A DNA stretch of 44,533 nucleotides from Clostridiales bacterium (GTDB lineage: Bacteria; Bacillota; Clostridia; Christensenellales; Borkfalkiaceae): contig DPGH01000014.1 of the NCBI GenBank assembly GCA_003523255.1, positions 1-44,533 of the forward strand, read 5' to 3'. The notes under the pieces are model-generated. The model did not search any database. It was not told the origin of the DNA and saw only the letters and a program-made list of their open reading frames with translations. Positions 16,164 to 25,271 of the stretch are shown here, one piece after another (within the stretch, counting starts at the first letter, position 1; every line of letters begins with the position of its first letter). Position numbers and translations under genes: made by a program.

Positions 16164-16697
16164 TTAAATAACTTCGCAGGTAATATGCCCGTTGGTAAAC
16201 ACGCAGATTTCGCTCGCAATGGTAAGAGCCTTAATCGCAATTTCTTCCGCGCCGAAATCGGTTTCTTTGGCGAGAGCGCGCGCCGCCGCGAGCGCGTAAT
16301 TGCCGCCGCTGCCGATAGCGCATACGCCGTCGTCCGGCTCTATTACTTCGCCCGTGCCCGAAACGATAAGCAAACTGTCTTTATCCGCGGTTATCATCAT
16401 CGCTTCGAGTTTTCTGACCTTATCGGAACGCCAGAGTTCGGCAAGTTCCACCGCGCTGCGCATAAGATTGCCCGAATACTTGTTAAGCATCTCTTCGAAA
16501 CGCTCCGAAAGAGTAAACGCGTCGGCAACGCTGCCGGCAAACCCGAAAATAACTTTGCCGTTATAAATGCGCCTTACCTTTACGGCGTTGTTTTTAAATA
16601 TCACCGATTGCGACATAGTAACCTGTCCGTCGCCGGCAATCGCGGTTTTTCCGTCTTTTTTAACCGCGCAAATAGTAGTCCCCATAAATTCGTTCAT
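16164..16697 (-). CDS. hslV: ATP-dependent protease peptidase subunit HslV (ClpQ)
   Basis: A 177-residue proteasome-like peptidase. The N-terminus MNEFMGTTICAVKKDGK implies removal of a short propeptide to expose Thr (TTIC) as the nucleophile; a second start at MGTTIC is possible. GDGQVT and GSGGNYALAAARAL are the family signatures. The ATG overlaps the trmFO stop as ATGA and AGGAG is 8 bases upstream. In Bacillus, xerC separates trmFO from clpQ; here it is absent. Confidence 0.95.
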   Translation of the reverse strand: MNEFMGTTICAVKKDGKTAIAGDGQVTMSQSVIFKNNAVKVRRIYNGKVIFGFAGSVADAFTLSERFEEMLNKYSGNLMRSAVELAELWRSDKVRKLEAMMITADKDSLLIVSGTGEVIEPDDGVCAIGSGGNYALAAARALAKETDFGAEEIAIKALTIASEICVFTNGHITCEVI

Positions 16698-18001
16698 ATT
16701 AAATTCTCCTTTTTGAATTTTTTAACGCTTTCTAAACTTCTTTCCGCCATAAGTTTTTTTCGTTCGTCTTTCTGCCTTACGCAAACGTCCGGCGGCGGAA
16801 GAATGCCGAAATTCGCGTTCATCGGTTGAAAATTTTCGTTTTTCGTAGTTATGTATTTCATCAGCGCGCCTATCACCGTTTCTTCGGGAAAGAACGGTAA
16901 AGTTTTGCCGTTTAATCTAAACAGCGCGTATATCGCCGCAACGAGCCCGCTCGCCGCGCTTTCTACGTATCCCTCGACTCCGGTAATCTGCCCCGCGAAA
17001 AACACGCCCGGATGACTTTTAAGCGACCCGTCGCGATTTAACACTTTGGGAGAGTTTATAAAAGTGTTTCTGTGCATAACCCCGTAGCGTAAAAACTCTG
17101 CGTTTTTAAGCGCGGGTATCATGCCGAATACGCGTTTTTGCTCGGCAAATTTAAGGTTAGTCTGAAAGCCTATCATATTATACATAGTGCCTTCTTCGTC
17201 CTCTCGGCGGAGTTGCAGACACGCGTACGGCCATCGCCCCGTCGCGGGGTCGTCAAGCCCTGCGGGTTTTAACGGACCGAACCTTAAAGTATCTTCTCCG
17301 CGCGCCGCCATTATTTCCACGGGCATGCACCCCTCGAAAACCGAAACTTTTTCAAACTCGTGCAAACTTGCCCTTTCTGCCGAGAGAAGAGCGGCTAAAA
17401 ACGCCTTATACTCCTCTTTATTCATCGGGCAGTTTATATGGTCGCCGCCACCCTTGCCGTATCTGTCGCCCTTAAACGAGCGTTCTTTATCGATGGTGTC
17501 CGCCGCGATTATCGGGGCTGATGCGTCGTAAAAAGCGAGTTCGTCGCCCGTCAGAGTTTTTATGCTTTCGGAAAGCGCGTCCGTAGTCAACGGTCCCGTG
17601 GCAAGTATTACGTTTTCGCCGCAGTCGATATCTTTAACCTCTTCGCAAACGAAGTCGATATTCGGGTGGTTTTTTATTTTATCGGTTATAAATGCGGAAA
17701 ACGCGTTTCTGTCCACGGCGAGCGCGCCGCCTGCCGGCACCGCCGTTTTATCCGCCGCGCGAATTATAAGCGAACCTATAATCCGCATTTCTTCTTTAAG
17801 GAGTCCAGCGGCATTGCCGTAAACGTCGTTGCTTTTAAGCGAATTAGAGCAAACGAGTTCGGCAAAATTTTCGCTTTTGTGCGCCGGCGTGTATTTTTGC
17901 GGTTTTATATCCGAAAGAGTTACCTTAACTCCGCGCTCTGCTAAATAATAAGCCGCCTCGCACCCGGCGAGTCCCGCGCCGATTACTTTAATTTTATTCA
18001 T
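16694..18001 (-). CDS. trmFO: Methylenetetrahydrofolate-tRNA-(uracil-5-)-methyltransferase TrmFO
   Basis: A 435-residue flavoprotein that makes m5U54 in the tRNA T loop using methylene-tetrahydrofolate and NAD(P)H. The FAD-binding start is VIGAGLAGCEAAYYLAERG. Family-specific stretches are KSENFAELVCSNSLKSN, FEGCMPVEIMAARGEDTLRFGP and GQITGVEGYVESAASG. The length agrees with bacterial TrmFO. It overlaps topA by 8 bases at its start and hslV by 4 at its end, as part of a compact Gram-positive gene order. Confidence 0.96.
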   Translation of the reverse strand: MNKIKVIGAGLAGCEAAYYLAERGVKVTLSDIKPQKYTPAHKSENFAELVCSNSLKSNDVYGNAAGLLKEEMRIIGSLIIRAADKTAVPAGGALAVDRNAFSAFITDKIKNHPNIDFVCEEVKDIDCGENVILATGPLTTDALSESIKTLTGDELAFYDASAPIIAADTIDKERSFKGDRYGKGGGDHINCPMNKEEYKAFLAALLSAERASLHEFEKVSVFEGCMPVEIMAARGEDTLRFGPLKPAGLDDPATGRWPYACLQLRREDEEGTMYNMIGFQTNLKFAEQKRVFGMIPALKNAEFLRYGVMHRNTFINSPKVLNRDGSLKSHPGVFFAGQITGVEGYVESAASGLVAAIYALFRLNGKTLPFFPEETVIGALMKYITTKNENFQPMNANFGILPPPDVCVRQKDERKKLMAERSLESVKKFKKENLI

Positions 18002-20153
18002 CTTTAACGTAGTCGCACTTTTTGTTGGCGCACTTTGTTTTGTCGCCGACTTTTACGAGGTAACCGCCGCACTTAGGACATTTTTCGCCCGTAGGCATAT
18101 CCCAACTCATAAACTTGCAATCGGGATACCCCGAGCAACCGTAAAAGATTTTGCCGCCGCGGCTGGTCATTTTTTTAGTAGGTTTGCCGCATTCGGGGCA
18201 AACGCCCGCGTTTTCGGTCAGACTTACCGTGTATTTGCACTTAGGATAATTAGAGCAGGCTATAAACTTGCCGAATTTACCCTCCCTTTCAACCAGCACG
18301 CTGCCGCACTTAGGGCATATCTTGTCCGTTTCTATCGCAACCTTTTCGTTTACGGGTTTTATGTTTTTGCATTCGGGATAATTAGAACATGCGTAATAAT
18401 TACCGTATCTGCCGCTTTTTATCATCATTTTCGCGCCGCACTTGTCGCATATAACGTCGGTTAAACGCGATTCTTCGAGTTGCTTTTCAAACGGCGCGTA
18501 AAAGTCCGCTATAAGTTTATGCCAGTCTTTGCCGCCCTCGCCGATTTCGTCCAGTTCGTCCTCCATCTTTGCGGTAAACGAAACGTTCATAATGTTGGGG
18601 AAATACTTTACGAGAAAATCTACGAGTTGATAACTTATGTCGTTCGGCACGAGATATTTTTTCTCTTTTCTCACGTACTCGCGCTTTTTGTCGGTAAGTT
18701 TTGCCATAACCGTGGCGTAGGTAGAAGGTCTGCCTATGCCCTTGTCTTCCATATTTTTTATAAGCGTCGCTTCGGTGTATCTGACGGGCGGTTTTGTAAA
18801 CTTTTGCTCTTTCGTAAGATCGACGAGTTTAAGCGGTTCTCCTTCCGTCAGATTCGGCAAAAGTGCGCCGCCCTCTTCTTCGTCCTCTTCTTTTTTAGTA
18901 TCGTCGTACACGGCGGTATAACCTTTAAACACAAGAGTTTTACCGCTGGTTTTGAGCGCGTAATCGCCCGCGCCTACGGTAACCGCCATGCTGTCGTACT
19001 CCGCTTCGGACATTTGCGAAGCGATAAACCTGTCGTATATCAGTTTATAAAGTCTGTACTGGTTTTTATCGAGAAAATCTTTTACGCTTTCGGGCGTTCT
19101 TTTAACGCTTATCGGGCGGATAGCCTCGTGCGCGTCCTGCGCGTCTTTTTTAGAGCGGTATACGTTGGGTTTTACCGGCGCGTATTTTTCGCCGTAATTT
19201 TCTTTGATAAAGGAAAGCGCGTCTCTTTGCGCTTCGGCGGAAATTCTCACCGAATCCGTTCTCATGTAAGTGATAAGCGCGACGTTGCCGTGCGGCGTTT
19301 CCACGCCCTCGTAAAGTCTTTGCGCTATCTGCATTACCTGCGGCGCGGTTATGCCGAGTTTAATCGACCCGTCTTGCTGAAGAGTACTCGTTATAAACGG
19401 CGCGGGCGCATGCGATTTGGTTAAAGAACGTTTTACCGCTTTAACCGTAAAACTTGAACTTTTAAGTTCCGCTTCTACCTTCTCCGCTTCTTCCGCACAG
19501 TCGGGTTTATATTTTTTACCGTTTTTTTCGACGAGTAAAACTTTAAATTCGCTTTTGTTTTCGGGTTTAACGTTCGCTTTTAAGTTCCAGTATTCCACGG
19601 GCTTAAAGGCGGCTATTTCTCTCTCCCTGTCCACGACCATTTTAAGCGCGACCGATTGAACCCTGCCCGCCGAAAGCGTTTCGTTAAGCCGAGAACTCGC
19701 CGCGGGCGAAATGCTGTAACCGACTATTCTGTCGAGAACTCTTCTCGCCTGCTGCGCGTCTACGAGGTTTTTGTCTATCTTTCTCGGATTGTCGAGCGCG
19801 GCTTTAACCGCCTTTTCGGAAATTTCGTTGAATTCGATACGGTTTTTAGCGTTTTCGTCAAGTCCCAAAACCTCCGCAAGGTGCCAGGATATCGCTTCAC
19901 CCTCTCTGTCCGGGTCGGTTGCGAGATATATTTTATCGGCTTTTTCCGCTTGCGTTTCGAGCCGTTTTATGTCCTGCTTTTTATCGGGCGAAATAACGTA
20001 ATGCGGTTCAAAATTATTCGCTATGCTTACGCCCATGTAATTTACGGGCAAGTCCCTTATATGTCCTTTAGAGGCTTCTACCTTGTAGTCACCTTTCAGA
20101 AATTTTTCTATCGTTTTCGCCTTATGCGGCGACTCCACTATTATAAGTTGCAT
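17994..20153 (-). CDS. topA: DNA topoisomerase I
   Basis: A 719-residue type IA topoisomerase that relaxes negative supercoils. The TOPRIM start is VESPHKAKTIEKFLKGDY with acidic DPDREGEAISWHL. The catalytic Tyr is in ITYMRTDSVRIS. After about residue 585 there are four zinc-ribbon modules (CDKCGAK...CSNYPEC, CPKCGSV...CSNYPKC, CPECGKP...CSGYPDC, CPKCGGY...CANKKC), the last with a shorter Cys spacing. GGAGG lies 5 bases ahead of the ATG. It follows dprA by 14 bases. Confidence 0.97.
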   Translation of the reverse strand: MQLIIVESPHKAKTIEKFLKGDYKVEASKGHIRDLPVNYMGVSIANNFEPHYVISPDKKQDIKRLETQAEKADKIYLATDPDREGEAISWHLAEVLGLDENAKNRIEFNEISEKAVKAALDNPRKIDKNLVDAQQARRVLDRIVGYSISPAASSRLNETLSAGRVQSVALKMVVDREREIAAFKPVEYWNLKANVKPENKSEFKVLLVEKNGKKYKPDCAEEAEKVEAELKSSSFTVKAVKRSLTKSHAPAPFITSTLQQDGSIKLGITAPQVMQIAQRLYEGVETPHGNVALITYMRTDSVRISAEAQRDALSFIKENYGEKYAPVKPNVYRSKKDAQDAHEAIRPISVKRTPESVKDFLDKNQYRLYKLIYDRFIASQMSEAEYDSMAVTVGAGDYALKTSGKTLVFKGYTAVYDDTKKEEDEEEGGALLPNLTEGEPLKLVDLTKEQKFTKPPVRYTEATLIKNMEDKGIGRPSTYATVMAKLTDKKREYVRKEKKYLVPNDISYQLVDFLVKYFPNIMNVSFTAKMEDELDEIGEGGKDWHKLIADFYAPFEKQLEESRLTDVICDKCGAKMMIKSGRYGNYYACSNYPECKNIKPVNEKVAIETDKICPKCGSVLVEREGKFGKFIACSNYPKCKYTVSLTENAGVCPECGKPTKKMTSRGGKIFYGCSGYPDCKFMSWDMPTGEKCPKCGGYLVKVGDKTKCANKKCDYVKDE

Positions 20154-20167
20154 TTAGTCCTCCGAAT

Positions 20168-21254
20168 TTATCTTTTAAGTCCGTACGCGTTGAAACCGCT
20201 TTTTACCGCTATCCCTTTTATTTCGAGACCTGAAAGCACCGAAGCGATTTCGTATACCGGACGACCCGTTTTCAAACATATTTCTTCTACGTGCGAGCAC
20301 CCGTCCGCTAAGGCGTTTACCACAGTCTGCTCTTCATCCGTAAGCGTAACGCTCGCCGTTTCTTTTTCTTCTTTTCCGAACAGAGCGAGTATATCTTTAG
20401 GGGTATCGGCAAGCCGCGCCCCGCGTTTAATCAGGTCGTTACACCCCTCGCCCGATTTAACGCCGTACCCGTGCGGCACGGCAAAAAGTTCTCTGCCATA
20501 TTCCTCCGCATATTCCGCGGTATACAGCGCGCCGCTTTTCATTCCGCCGCTGACGATTAAAACGCCGTCGGAAAGCCCCGCTATTATCCTGTTTCTTATC
20601 GGAAAAAAATATGGTTTTGCTACCACCTCGGGCGGCTGTTCCGACACGATGAGTCCGCGTTCGGCGATTTCTTCGAGCAGTTTTCTGTTAGAAGCGGGGT
20701 ACGCGTTATCGAAACCGCCCGCCACCACCGATATTACTTTGCCGTTTTTATTCAACGCGGCTTTTATAACCGCGCTGTCAACGCCTTCCGCTATGCCCGT
20801 AACGAGCGTAAAACCCGCGTCCGACAAACTTTCGGCAAAAACGGTTGCGGCATTTAAGTCGGCCGGCAGGCTTTTTCTGCTGCCGACTATACCGAAAATT
20901 TCCTCGTTTATCAGCGAAACGTCGCCCTTCGTATATAACACGAGCGGGGGGCAAATCCGTTTGCAAAAGTTTTTCGGGATAATCTTCGCTTTCCGCAGTA
21001 ACGGCGGTAATTCCCCTCTTTTCAAGTCCCTCGGTAACGTAATCGAGATACGCCGCGTTTGCCGAATTTTTAAGCGTGAGATAAACGCTTTCTCCCGCTT
21101 CGGATATAATGTAATCCTTGCAGTTTTCGATAACGGCTTTTATGCCGCTTTTACCTTTTATCAGCGAATACGCCTGTTGTTTATGCTTATATTCGAGCCC
21201 GCCGAAACTGTCGAGCCATATAAGGCATAGTTCCGCTTCGGAATATTTTTTCAC
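20168..21254 (-). pseudogene. dprA: DNA processing protein DprA (Smf), split by a one-base frameshift
   Basis: DprA loads RecA on incoming single-stranded DNA during transformation. The N-terminal part (GTG at 21254) reads through SAM-like sequence to YPEKLLQTDLPP, then goes out of frame. The Rossmann-like body continues in a second frame as PPLVLYTKGDVSLINEEIFGIVGSRK, with family motifs VTGIAEGVDSA, PIRNRIIAGLSDGVLIV and ALYTAEYAEEYGRELFAVPHG, and a C-terminal winged helix. The junction is a run of six G at 20946-20951 (six C in the coding strand). With one base fewer the two parts join into one protein of about 361 residues. All key motifs are otherwise intact, so this is a recent mutation, a slippage switch or a read error. 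Confidence 0.87.
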
Positions 21255-21255
21255 T

Positions 21256-22767
21256 TTAACCCTGCCTGTAACTTATCGCTTCTAACACGTGCTTTACCGC
21301 TATATCGTCGGAAAGTTCCATATCGGCGATAGTTCTCGCGACTTTTATAACTCTGCTTCTCGCTCTGGGCGAAAGATGCAACGTTTCGTACGCGTTTTTA
21401 AGCACCTTTTCACACTCCGAAGAAAGTCGGCAAAACTTTTTAAGTTGTTTTTCGCCCATGTCGGCGTTGGTCGTTATTTTTTCGTCTTTAAACCTTGCGA
21501 GTTGTATTTCTCTCGCGCGGTTTACACGTCTTCTCACCGTTTCCGAAGTTTCGCTTTGAGCGGCGTCCGTAAGTTCTGCGTACTTTACTTCGTCTACGTG
21601 CACCTGTATGTCTATTCTGTCGAGAAGCGGACCCGAAATTCTTGCCTTGTACCTTGCAATCTGCACGGGTGAACAAGTGCACACTTTATCCTCCGACCCG
21701 AGATTGCCGCACGGACAAGGGTTCATACTGCCGCAAAGCATAAAGTTTGCGGGGTAAGTTATGCTGCCCGCCGCGCGCGTTACGGTTATAACGCCATCCT
21801 CAAGCGGCTGACGAAGCGATTCGAGCGCGCTCCTTTGATATTCCGGCATTTCATCGAGAAACAAAACGCCGTTATGCGCAAGGCTTATTTCGCCCGGGCG
21901 TACGGACGCGCCGCCGCCGGTAAGCGAAACGGTAGTCGCCGTATGATGCGGACTTCTGAAAGGTCTTAATTTAACTATCCCGTCGCTTGACGAAAGCGTA
22001 CCCGCGACCGAATGAATTTTGGTCGTTTCGAGAGCCTCTTCAAACGTCATGTCGGGCATGATGGTCGGCAGACATTTAGCGAGCATCGTTTTACCGGTAC
22101 CCGGCGCGCCTACGAACAGCACGTTGTGTCCGCCGGAAACCGCTACTTCCAACGCGCGTTTTGCAACCGCTTGTCCTTTAACGAGCGATAAGTCCGCGTC
22201 GTACACTACGCCCTCGCCGCCCTTAACGTAGTCTTTTACGGGTACGGGGTCTATCGGGTTAAGCCCCGAAACGTGGTCTATAACCCTTTTAAGGCTATCC
22301 GCCGCGTATACCTTTACGCCGTGTACGTAAGAGGCTTCCGCCGCGTTGGCTTCGGGTACGATGAACTCGGTAAATCCGTCAGCCGCGGCAGAGATAAGCA
22401 TCGGCAACACGCCGTTTATTTTTCTCAAAGACCCGTCGAGCGAAAGTTCGCCGAGCATTACCGCGTCGTTGTTATCGAAAACGAGTTGCCCGCTCGCCTT
22501 TAACACGCCTATCGCCAAAGCAAGGTCGAAAGCCGACCCCTCTTTTTTAACCGAGGCGGGCGCGAAGTTAGCGATTATTTTACGGGGCGGCAAACTTCTG
22601 CCGCTGTTTTTTATCGCAGAGCGCACACGCTCTTTGGATTCTTTAACCGCGGTATCGGCAAGCCCCACTATATCGAAAGCGGGCAAACCGTTGTTTATAT
22701 CCACTTCAACGTCTACGGGTATACCGTTTAAACCGTTAAGCGCGTAACATTTTATCTTTGCAATCAT
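21256..22767 (-). CDS. comM: YifB/ComM family AAA+ ATPase (Mg-chelatase-like)
   Basis: A 503-residue protein. The N-terminal Lon-like domain (LNGLNGIPVDVEVDINNGLPAFDIVGL) is followed by an AAA+ Mg-chelatase domain with Walker A GAPGTGKTMLAKCLP and Walker B NGVLFLDEMPEY, a Cys group (CPCGNLGSEDKVCTCSP) and a C-terminal lid. In naturally competent bacteria ComM is a branch-migration helicase that helps integrate transforming DNA. The neighbour dprA has a matching role. I start at 22767 (MIAKIKCYALNG), 4 bases after the stop of the upstream membrane gene; no good Shine-Dalgarno site is seen, so it may rely on coupling. Confidence 0.9.
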   Translation of the reverse strand: MIAKIKCYALNGLNGIPVDVEVDINNGLPAFDIVGLADTAVKESKERVRSAIKNSGRSLPPRKIIANFAPASVKKEGSAFDLALAIGVLKASGQLVFDNNDAVMLGELSLDGSLRKINGVLPMLISAAADGFTEFIVPEANAAEASYVHGVKVYAADSLKRVIDHVSGLNPIDPVPVKDYVKGGEGVVYDADLSLVKGQAVAKRALEVAVSGGHNVLFVGAPGTGKTMLAKCLPTIMPDMTFEEALETTKIHSVAGTLSSSDGIVKLRPFRSPHHTATTVSLTGGGASVRPGEISLAHNGVLFLDEMPEYQRSALESLRQPLEDGVITVTRAAGSITYPANFMLCGSMNPCPCGNLGSEDKVCTCSPVQIARYKARISGPLLDRIDIQVHVDEVKYAELTDAAQSETSETVRRRVNRAREIQLARFKDEKITTNADMGEKQLKKFCRLSSECEKVLKNAYETLHLSPRARSRVIKVARTIADMELSDDIAVKHVLEAISYRQG

Positions 22768-22771
22768 CCGT

Positions 22772-24229
22772 TTACAATGCCGCCGCAAAATGCGATACGA
22801 TTATTCCGAAAAGGTTTTTACCGCTGACCGAATACGCGTTAAACGCCGCCATAAACGGTATAACGTTAATTATCATCGGCACGAGAACGAGCGAGAACAC
22901 CGCCACTACTATATCGAGCGTGAGCGCGTCGCCGTGCGCGCCGTTTTTCTTTTTGTTGATAAGTCCCAGAATCGCAAACAAAGCGCAGGGAACTATAAAC
23001 GTTAATCCTTTGATTTTTAACGCGACGGAAAGACCGAACAGCGCGCCGCCGCCGAGCGTAAACGCAAACCCGTCTCTCTTAGCGTATCCGCCCTTGTAAT
23101 ATAACGCGTAAAGATAAGTCGCGGCAAGACCGAACGCAAGCGTCGGCGCAAACGAGAAAGCCGCCGTGAAAGACAGCGCCGCAAACACGCCCGCGGCACC
23201 TGCCGCCGCGATAAGCGCGTAATAAGCGGCGCTATCGCCTTTTATAAACGCCAGCGCAAAATAGTAAGCGACCATTATCGCGCCGACCGAGCATAACATA
23301 GAAACGAACCTTACGCCAAGCGAACCCGCGCCGAAAAGTTTTATAAACGGCGCAACCGTTAAAAGGTATAACGGACTTTGTTTTGCGGAAAGATATTCCC
23401 CGCCGCCCGTAACGCTTCTCGCACTTTCGATTACCTCGTATTCGGAAAGGTTAAAACCTTCGCCCGTGTACTCGCCGCCGCTTATTTTTGCCGCGTTAAA
23501 CGTTTTAGCGTTTGCCATAACGCTCTCCGCCGTGCGCACGCCGCTTTCCGTCATATCCAAAGTGTTGTTGTTTGCTTTAAGGTTTTTATACCAGGAGTTA
23601 GAACCGCTTGCGGAAGTTCCCTTCGCTCCGTATCCGACGCCCGTCGCGGTCATAAGCGAATAATCTTTGAGGTAACCGCCGTCTTTCGTTTTCGTTACGC
23701 CGACGAAAGCGATTCCGTCTATTCTCACGTCGTTTTTAGTAGCGAGAATAAAGTATTCGTACGTACTCGAAAGCGGTTCCGTTTGAGAATATAATTTTTG
23801 CCATTTGCCGGGTTTGGCGCCCTCAACGTCGTTGTTTACGATAAACGCGACGTTTTCACCGGAATCCTTATCCGCACGTTTCGTAAAGTCGGTTGAAGTA
23901 GACGTCGCTGCTCCCGCGGATATTTTAATTTGCTCTTTCAAGCCGTTTTCGCCGTAGCCTGCGGGGTACGCGCCGTCGTCGTCTGTTTCCGCGACGGTGT
24001 AATCGGTGCTGCCGAGATTTATCCACACGCTGTCTAACGCTTCGTCCGTACCGTAAGTGAGTTTGTAACAAAGCGCGGTATAATAATCCCCGTCAAAACC
24101 GCCCGTTTTAACGCTGCCTTTAAGCGCGGGTTTAACGCCCTCCGCCACAACGAACGCAATCAAAAACACGAGCGCGATTAACGCGGCAAAAAGCGCGGGC
24201 AATATTTTTTTCTCAAACGACTTTTTCAT
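22772..24229 (-). CDS. GT-C-type membrane glycosyltransferase-like protein
   Basis: A 485-residue membrane protein. Helix 1 (about 10-30) is followed by a loop of about 240 residues outside the membrane, then about seven helices. The loop contains a beta-sandwich-like part (DSVWINLGSTDYTV) and ends with KQSPLYLLTVAPFIKLFGAGSLGVRFVS, which resembles the HPPLY...KLFG region of PMT/ArnT (GT39) enzymes, although the usual His-Pro is Gln-Ser. Such enzymes transfer sugars from lipid carriers at the outer face of the membrane. It is shorter than most GT39 enzymes (550-700 residues), so either a degenerate or compact member. Acceptor unknown. It begins the transcript that includes comM, dprA and topA. 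Confidence 0.65.
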   Translation of the reverse strand: MKKSFEKKILPALFAALIALVFLIAFVVAEGVKPALKGSVKTGGFDGDYYTALCYKLTYGTDEALDSVWINLGSTDYTVAETDDDGAYPAGYGENGLKEQIKISAGAATSTSTDFTKRADKDSGENVAFIVNNDVEGAKPGKWQKLYSQTEPLSSTYEYFILATKNDVRIDGIAFVGVTKTKDGGYLKDYSLMTATGVGYGAKGTSASGSNSWYKNLKANNNTLDMTESGVRTAESVMANAKTFNAAKISGGEYTGEGFNLSEYEVIESARSVTGGGEYLSAKQSPLYLLTVAPFIKLFGAGSLGVRFVSMLCSVGAIMVAYYFALAFIKGDSAAYYALIAAAGAAGVFAALSFTAAFSFAPTLAFGLAATYLYALYYKGGYAKRDGFAFTLGGGALFGLSVALKIKGLTFIVPCALFAILGLINKKKNGAHGDALTLDIVVAVFSLVLVPMIINVIPFMAAFNAYSVSGKNLFGIIVSHFAAAL

Positions 24230-24328
24230 AATCCTCGTCCTTTACCTTACGCCGAAAACGTTTCGGCTTGTTTTACGCGCGCCTTTTCACTCGCCGAAAA
24301 AACGGCGATATAACGCGCATTATTAAAC

Positions 24329-24357
24329 ATTATATATTATTTGATTTTAAAAGTAAA
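24329..24357 (-). promoter_or_regulatory. Probable promoter of the GT-C/comM/dprA/topA transcript
   Basis: On the minus strand TTTACT (24352-24357), 17 bases, TATAAT (24329-24334). The leader to the start at 24229 is about 90 bases and contains two short hairpins (CGCCG...CGGCG and GCCGAAA...TTTCGGC) before a GAGG ribosome site. Confidence 0.55.
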
Positions 24358-24404
24358 GGCAAAAACACGCGAGTGCGACAAAAATACTCGTATGCGATAA
24401 AAAT

Positions 24405-24435
24405 AAAAGACTTACCTTGTTCGGGTAAGTCTTTT
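24405..24435 (-). terminator. Terminator after rplS
   Basis: Perfect 12-bp stem AAAAGACTTACC (24405-24416) with GGTAAGTCTTTT (24424-24435), loop of 7 bases, T-rich on both sides. It closes rplS as a one-gene unit. Confidence 0.85.
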
Positions 24436-24449
24436 TTCTTTTGTTTGAT

Positions 24450-24797
24450 TTATCTTGCCATCTCTTTAACCTTTGCGGCTTTGCCGGTGCGCTCTCTCAA
24501 ATAGTAGAGTTTAGCGCGGCGTACTTTACCGCGGCGAACGACCTGTATGTCCGCAACCTTAGGCGAATGAATGGGGAAAGTTTTTTCTACGCCGATACCG
24601 AAAGAAATTCTTCTTACGGTAAAGGTTTCGCTGATACCGCCGTTCTTTCTGGCGATAACTACTCCCTCGAAAGCCTGTAATCTTTCTCTGTCGCCTTCGA
24701 TAACTTTTACCATTACCTTGACGGTGTCGCCCACGGAGAATTCCGGAACGCTTTGTTTAACGTTTTCCTGATTGATAGCGTCGATTATGCTGCTCAT
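24450..24797 (-). CDS. rplS: Large ribosomal subunit protein bL19
   Basis: A 115-residue L19, the usual length. It sits at the interface between the 30S and 50S subunits. Recognisable stretches are FSVGDTVKVMVKVIEGDRERLQAFEGVVIARK, FTVRRISFGIGVEKTFPIHSP and the C-terminal GKVRRAKLYYLRERTGKAAK. In Bacillus rplS follows trmD inside the operon; here it is detached behind yraN, with its own promoter, leader hairpin and terminator. Its Shine-Dalgarno site is GGAGG, 10 bases ahead of the ATG. Confidence 0.97.
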   Translation of the reverse strand: MSSIIDAINQENVKQSVPEFSVGDTVKVMVKVIEGDRERLQAFEGVVIARKNGGISETFTVRRISFGIGVEKTFPIHSPKVADIQVVRRGKVRRAKLYYLRERTGKAAKVKEMAR

Positions 24798-24803
24798 TTT
24801 TGC

Positions 24804-24870
24804 TTATACCTCCATAATATCTAAACGTTCACGGTTGATTTTAGCCGGCGGAACGTCCGAAGCGTTTAAT
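24804..24870 (-). promoter_or_regulatory. Probable L19 leader hairpin
   Basis: The short 5' leader of rplS folds by pairing TAAACG-C-TTC (about 24860-24869 on the minus strand) with GAACGTTTA (about 24822-24830), with a smaller GC-rich hairpin inside, and ends just ahead of GGAGG. L19 leaders that bind the protein and repress its own synthesis are known in Firmicutes. I judge this as a candidate by position and fold, not by a model match. Confidence 0.5.
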
Positions 24871-24899
24871 ATGATACCATATTTTTTTTACTTTTGCAA
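24871..24899 (-). promoter_or_regulatory. Promoter of rplS
   Basis: On the minus strand TTGCAA (24894-24899), 17 bases, TATCAT (24871-24876). It lies in the gap after yraN. Confidence 0.75.
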
Positions 24900-24905
24900 G
24901 CGTTT

Positions 24906-25271
24906 TTACAGGGTAAACGCGTCCTTTATGATATTTATTTGACCGTTTTCCACTTCTACCGCGTCAAAACGGCATTCCGCTTCCGTCAACTTGTTTTTTA
25001 CGAGATACGCGGTAGCGGTAAGCCCGTACTTTCTGCGTTTTTCTGCGGTTATCGCTTCCGCCGGAACGCCGCAAGCGTCGCTCGTACGGGTTTTTACTTC
25101 TATAAACGCTATAACCCCGTTATCGCTCGCGATAACGTCTATTTCGCCCGTGCGGGTTTTATAGTTGCGTTCAAGAATTTTGTAGCCCTGTTTTTTAAGT
25201 TCTTTAACGGCGGCGTTTTCGCCTATTCTGCCCAAAAGTTTTTTATAAAAGTTTTTCTGTGCAAACTGCAT
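24906..25271 (-). CDS. yraN: YraN/UPF0102 family nuclease-like protein
   Basis: A 121-residue protein with the Holliday-junction-resolvase-like fold of the UPF0102 family. Motifs are GRIGENAAVKELKKQGYKILERNYKTRTGEIDVIASDNGVIAFIEVKTRT; the E, D and E-x-K positions match the nuclease core. The cellular role is not settled. It overlaps rnhB by 49 bases in another frame, typical of this gene pair, and is the last gene of the trmD-side operon. Confidence 0.9.
   Translation of the reverse strand: MQFAQKNFYKKLLGRIGENAAVKELKKQGYKILERNYKTRTGEIDVIASDNGVIAFIEVKTRTSDACGVPAEAITAEKRRKYGLTATAYLVKNKLTEAECRFDAVEVENGQINIIKDAFTL

Noticed and set aside
18480..19424. Long open frame antisense to topA
   Set aside because: It has no family resemblance and no ribosome site, and lies opposite a highly conserved gene; such frames arise from the codon bias here, as with others opposite smc, hslU and ftsY.
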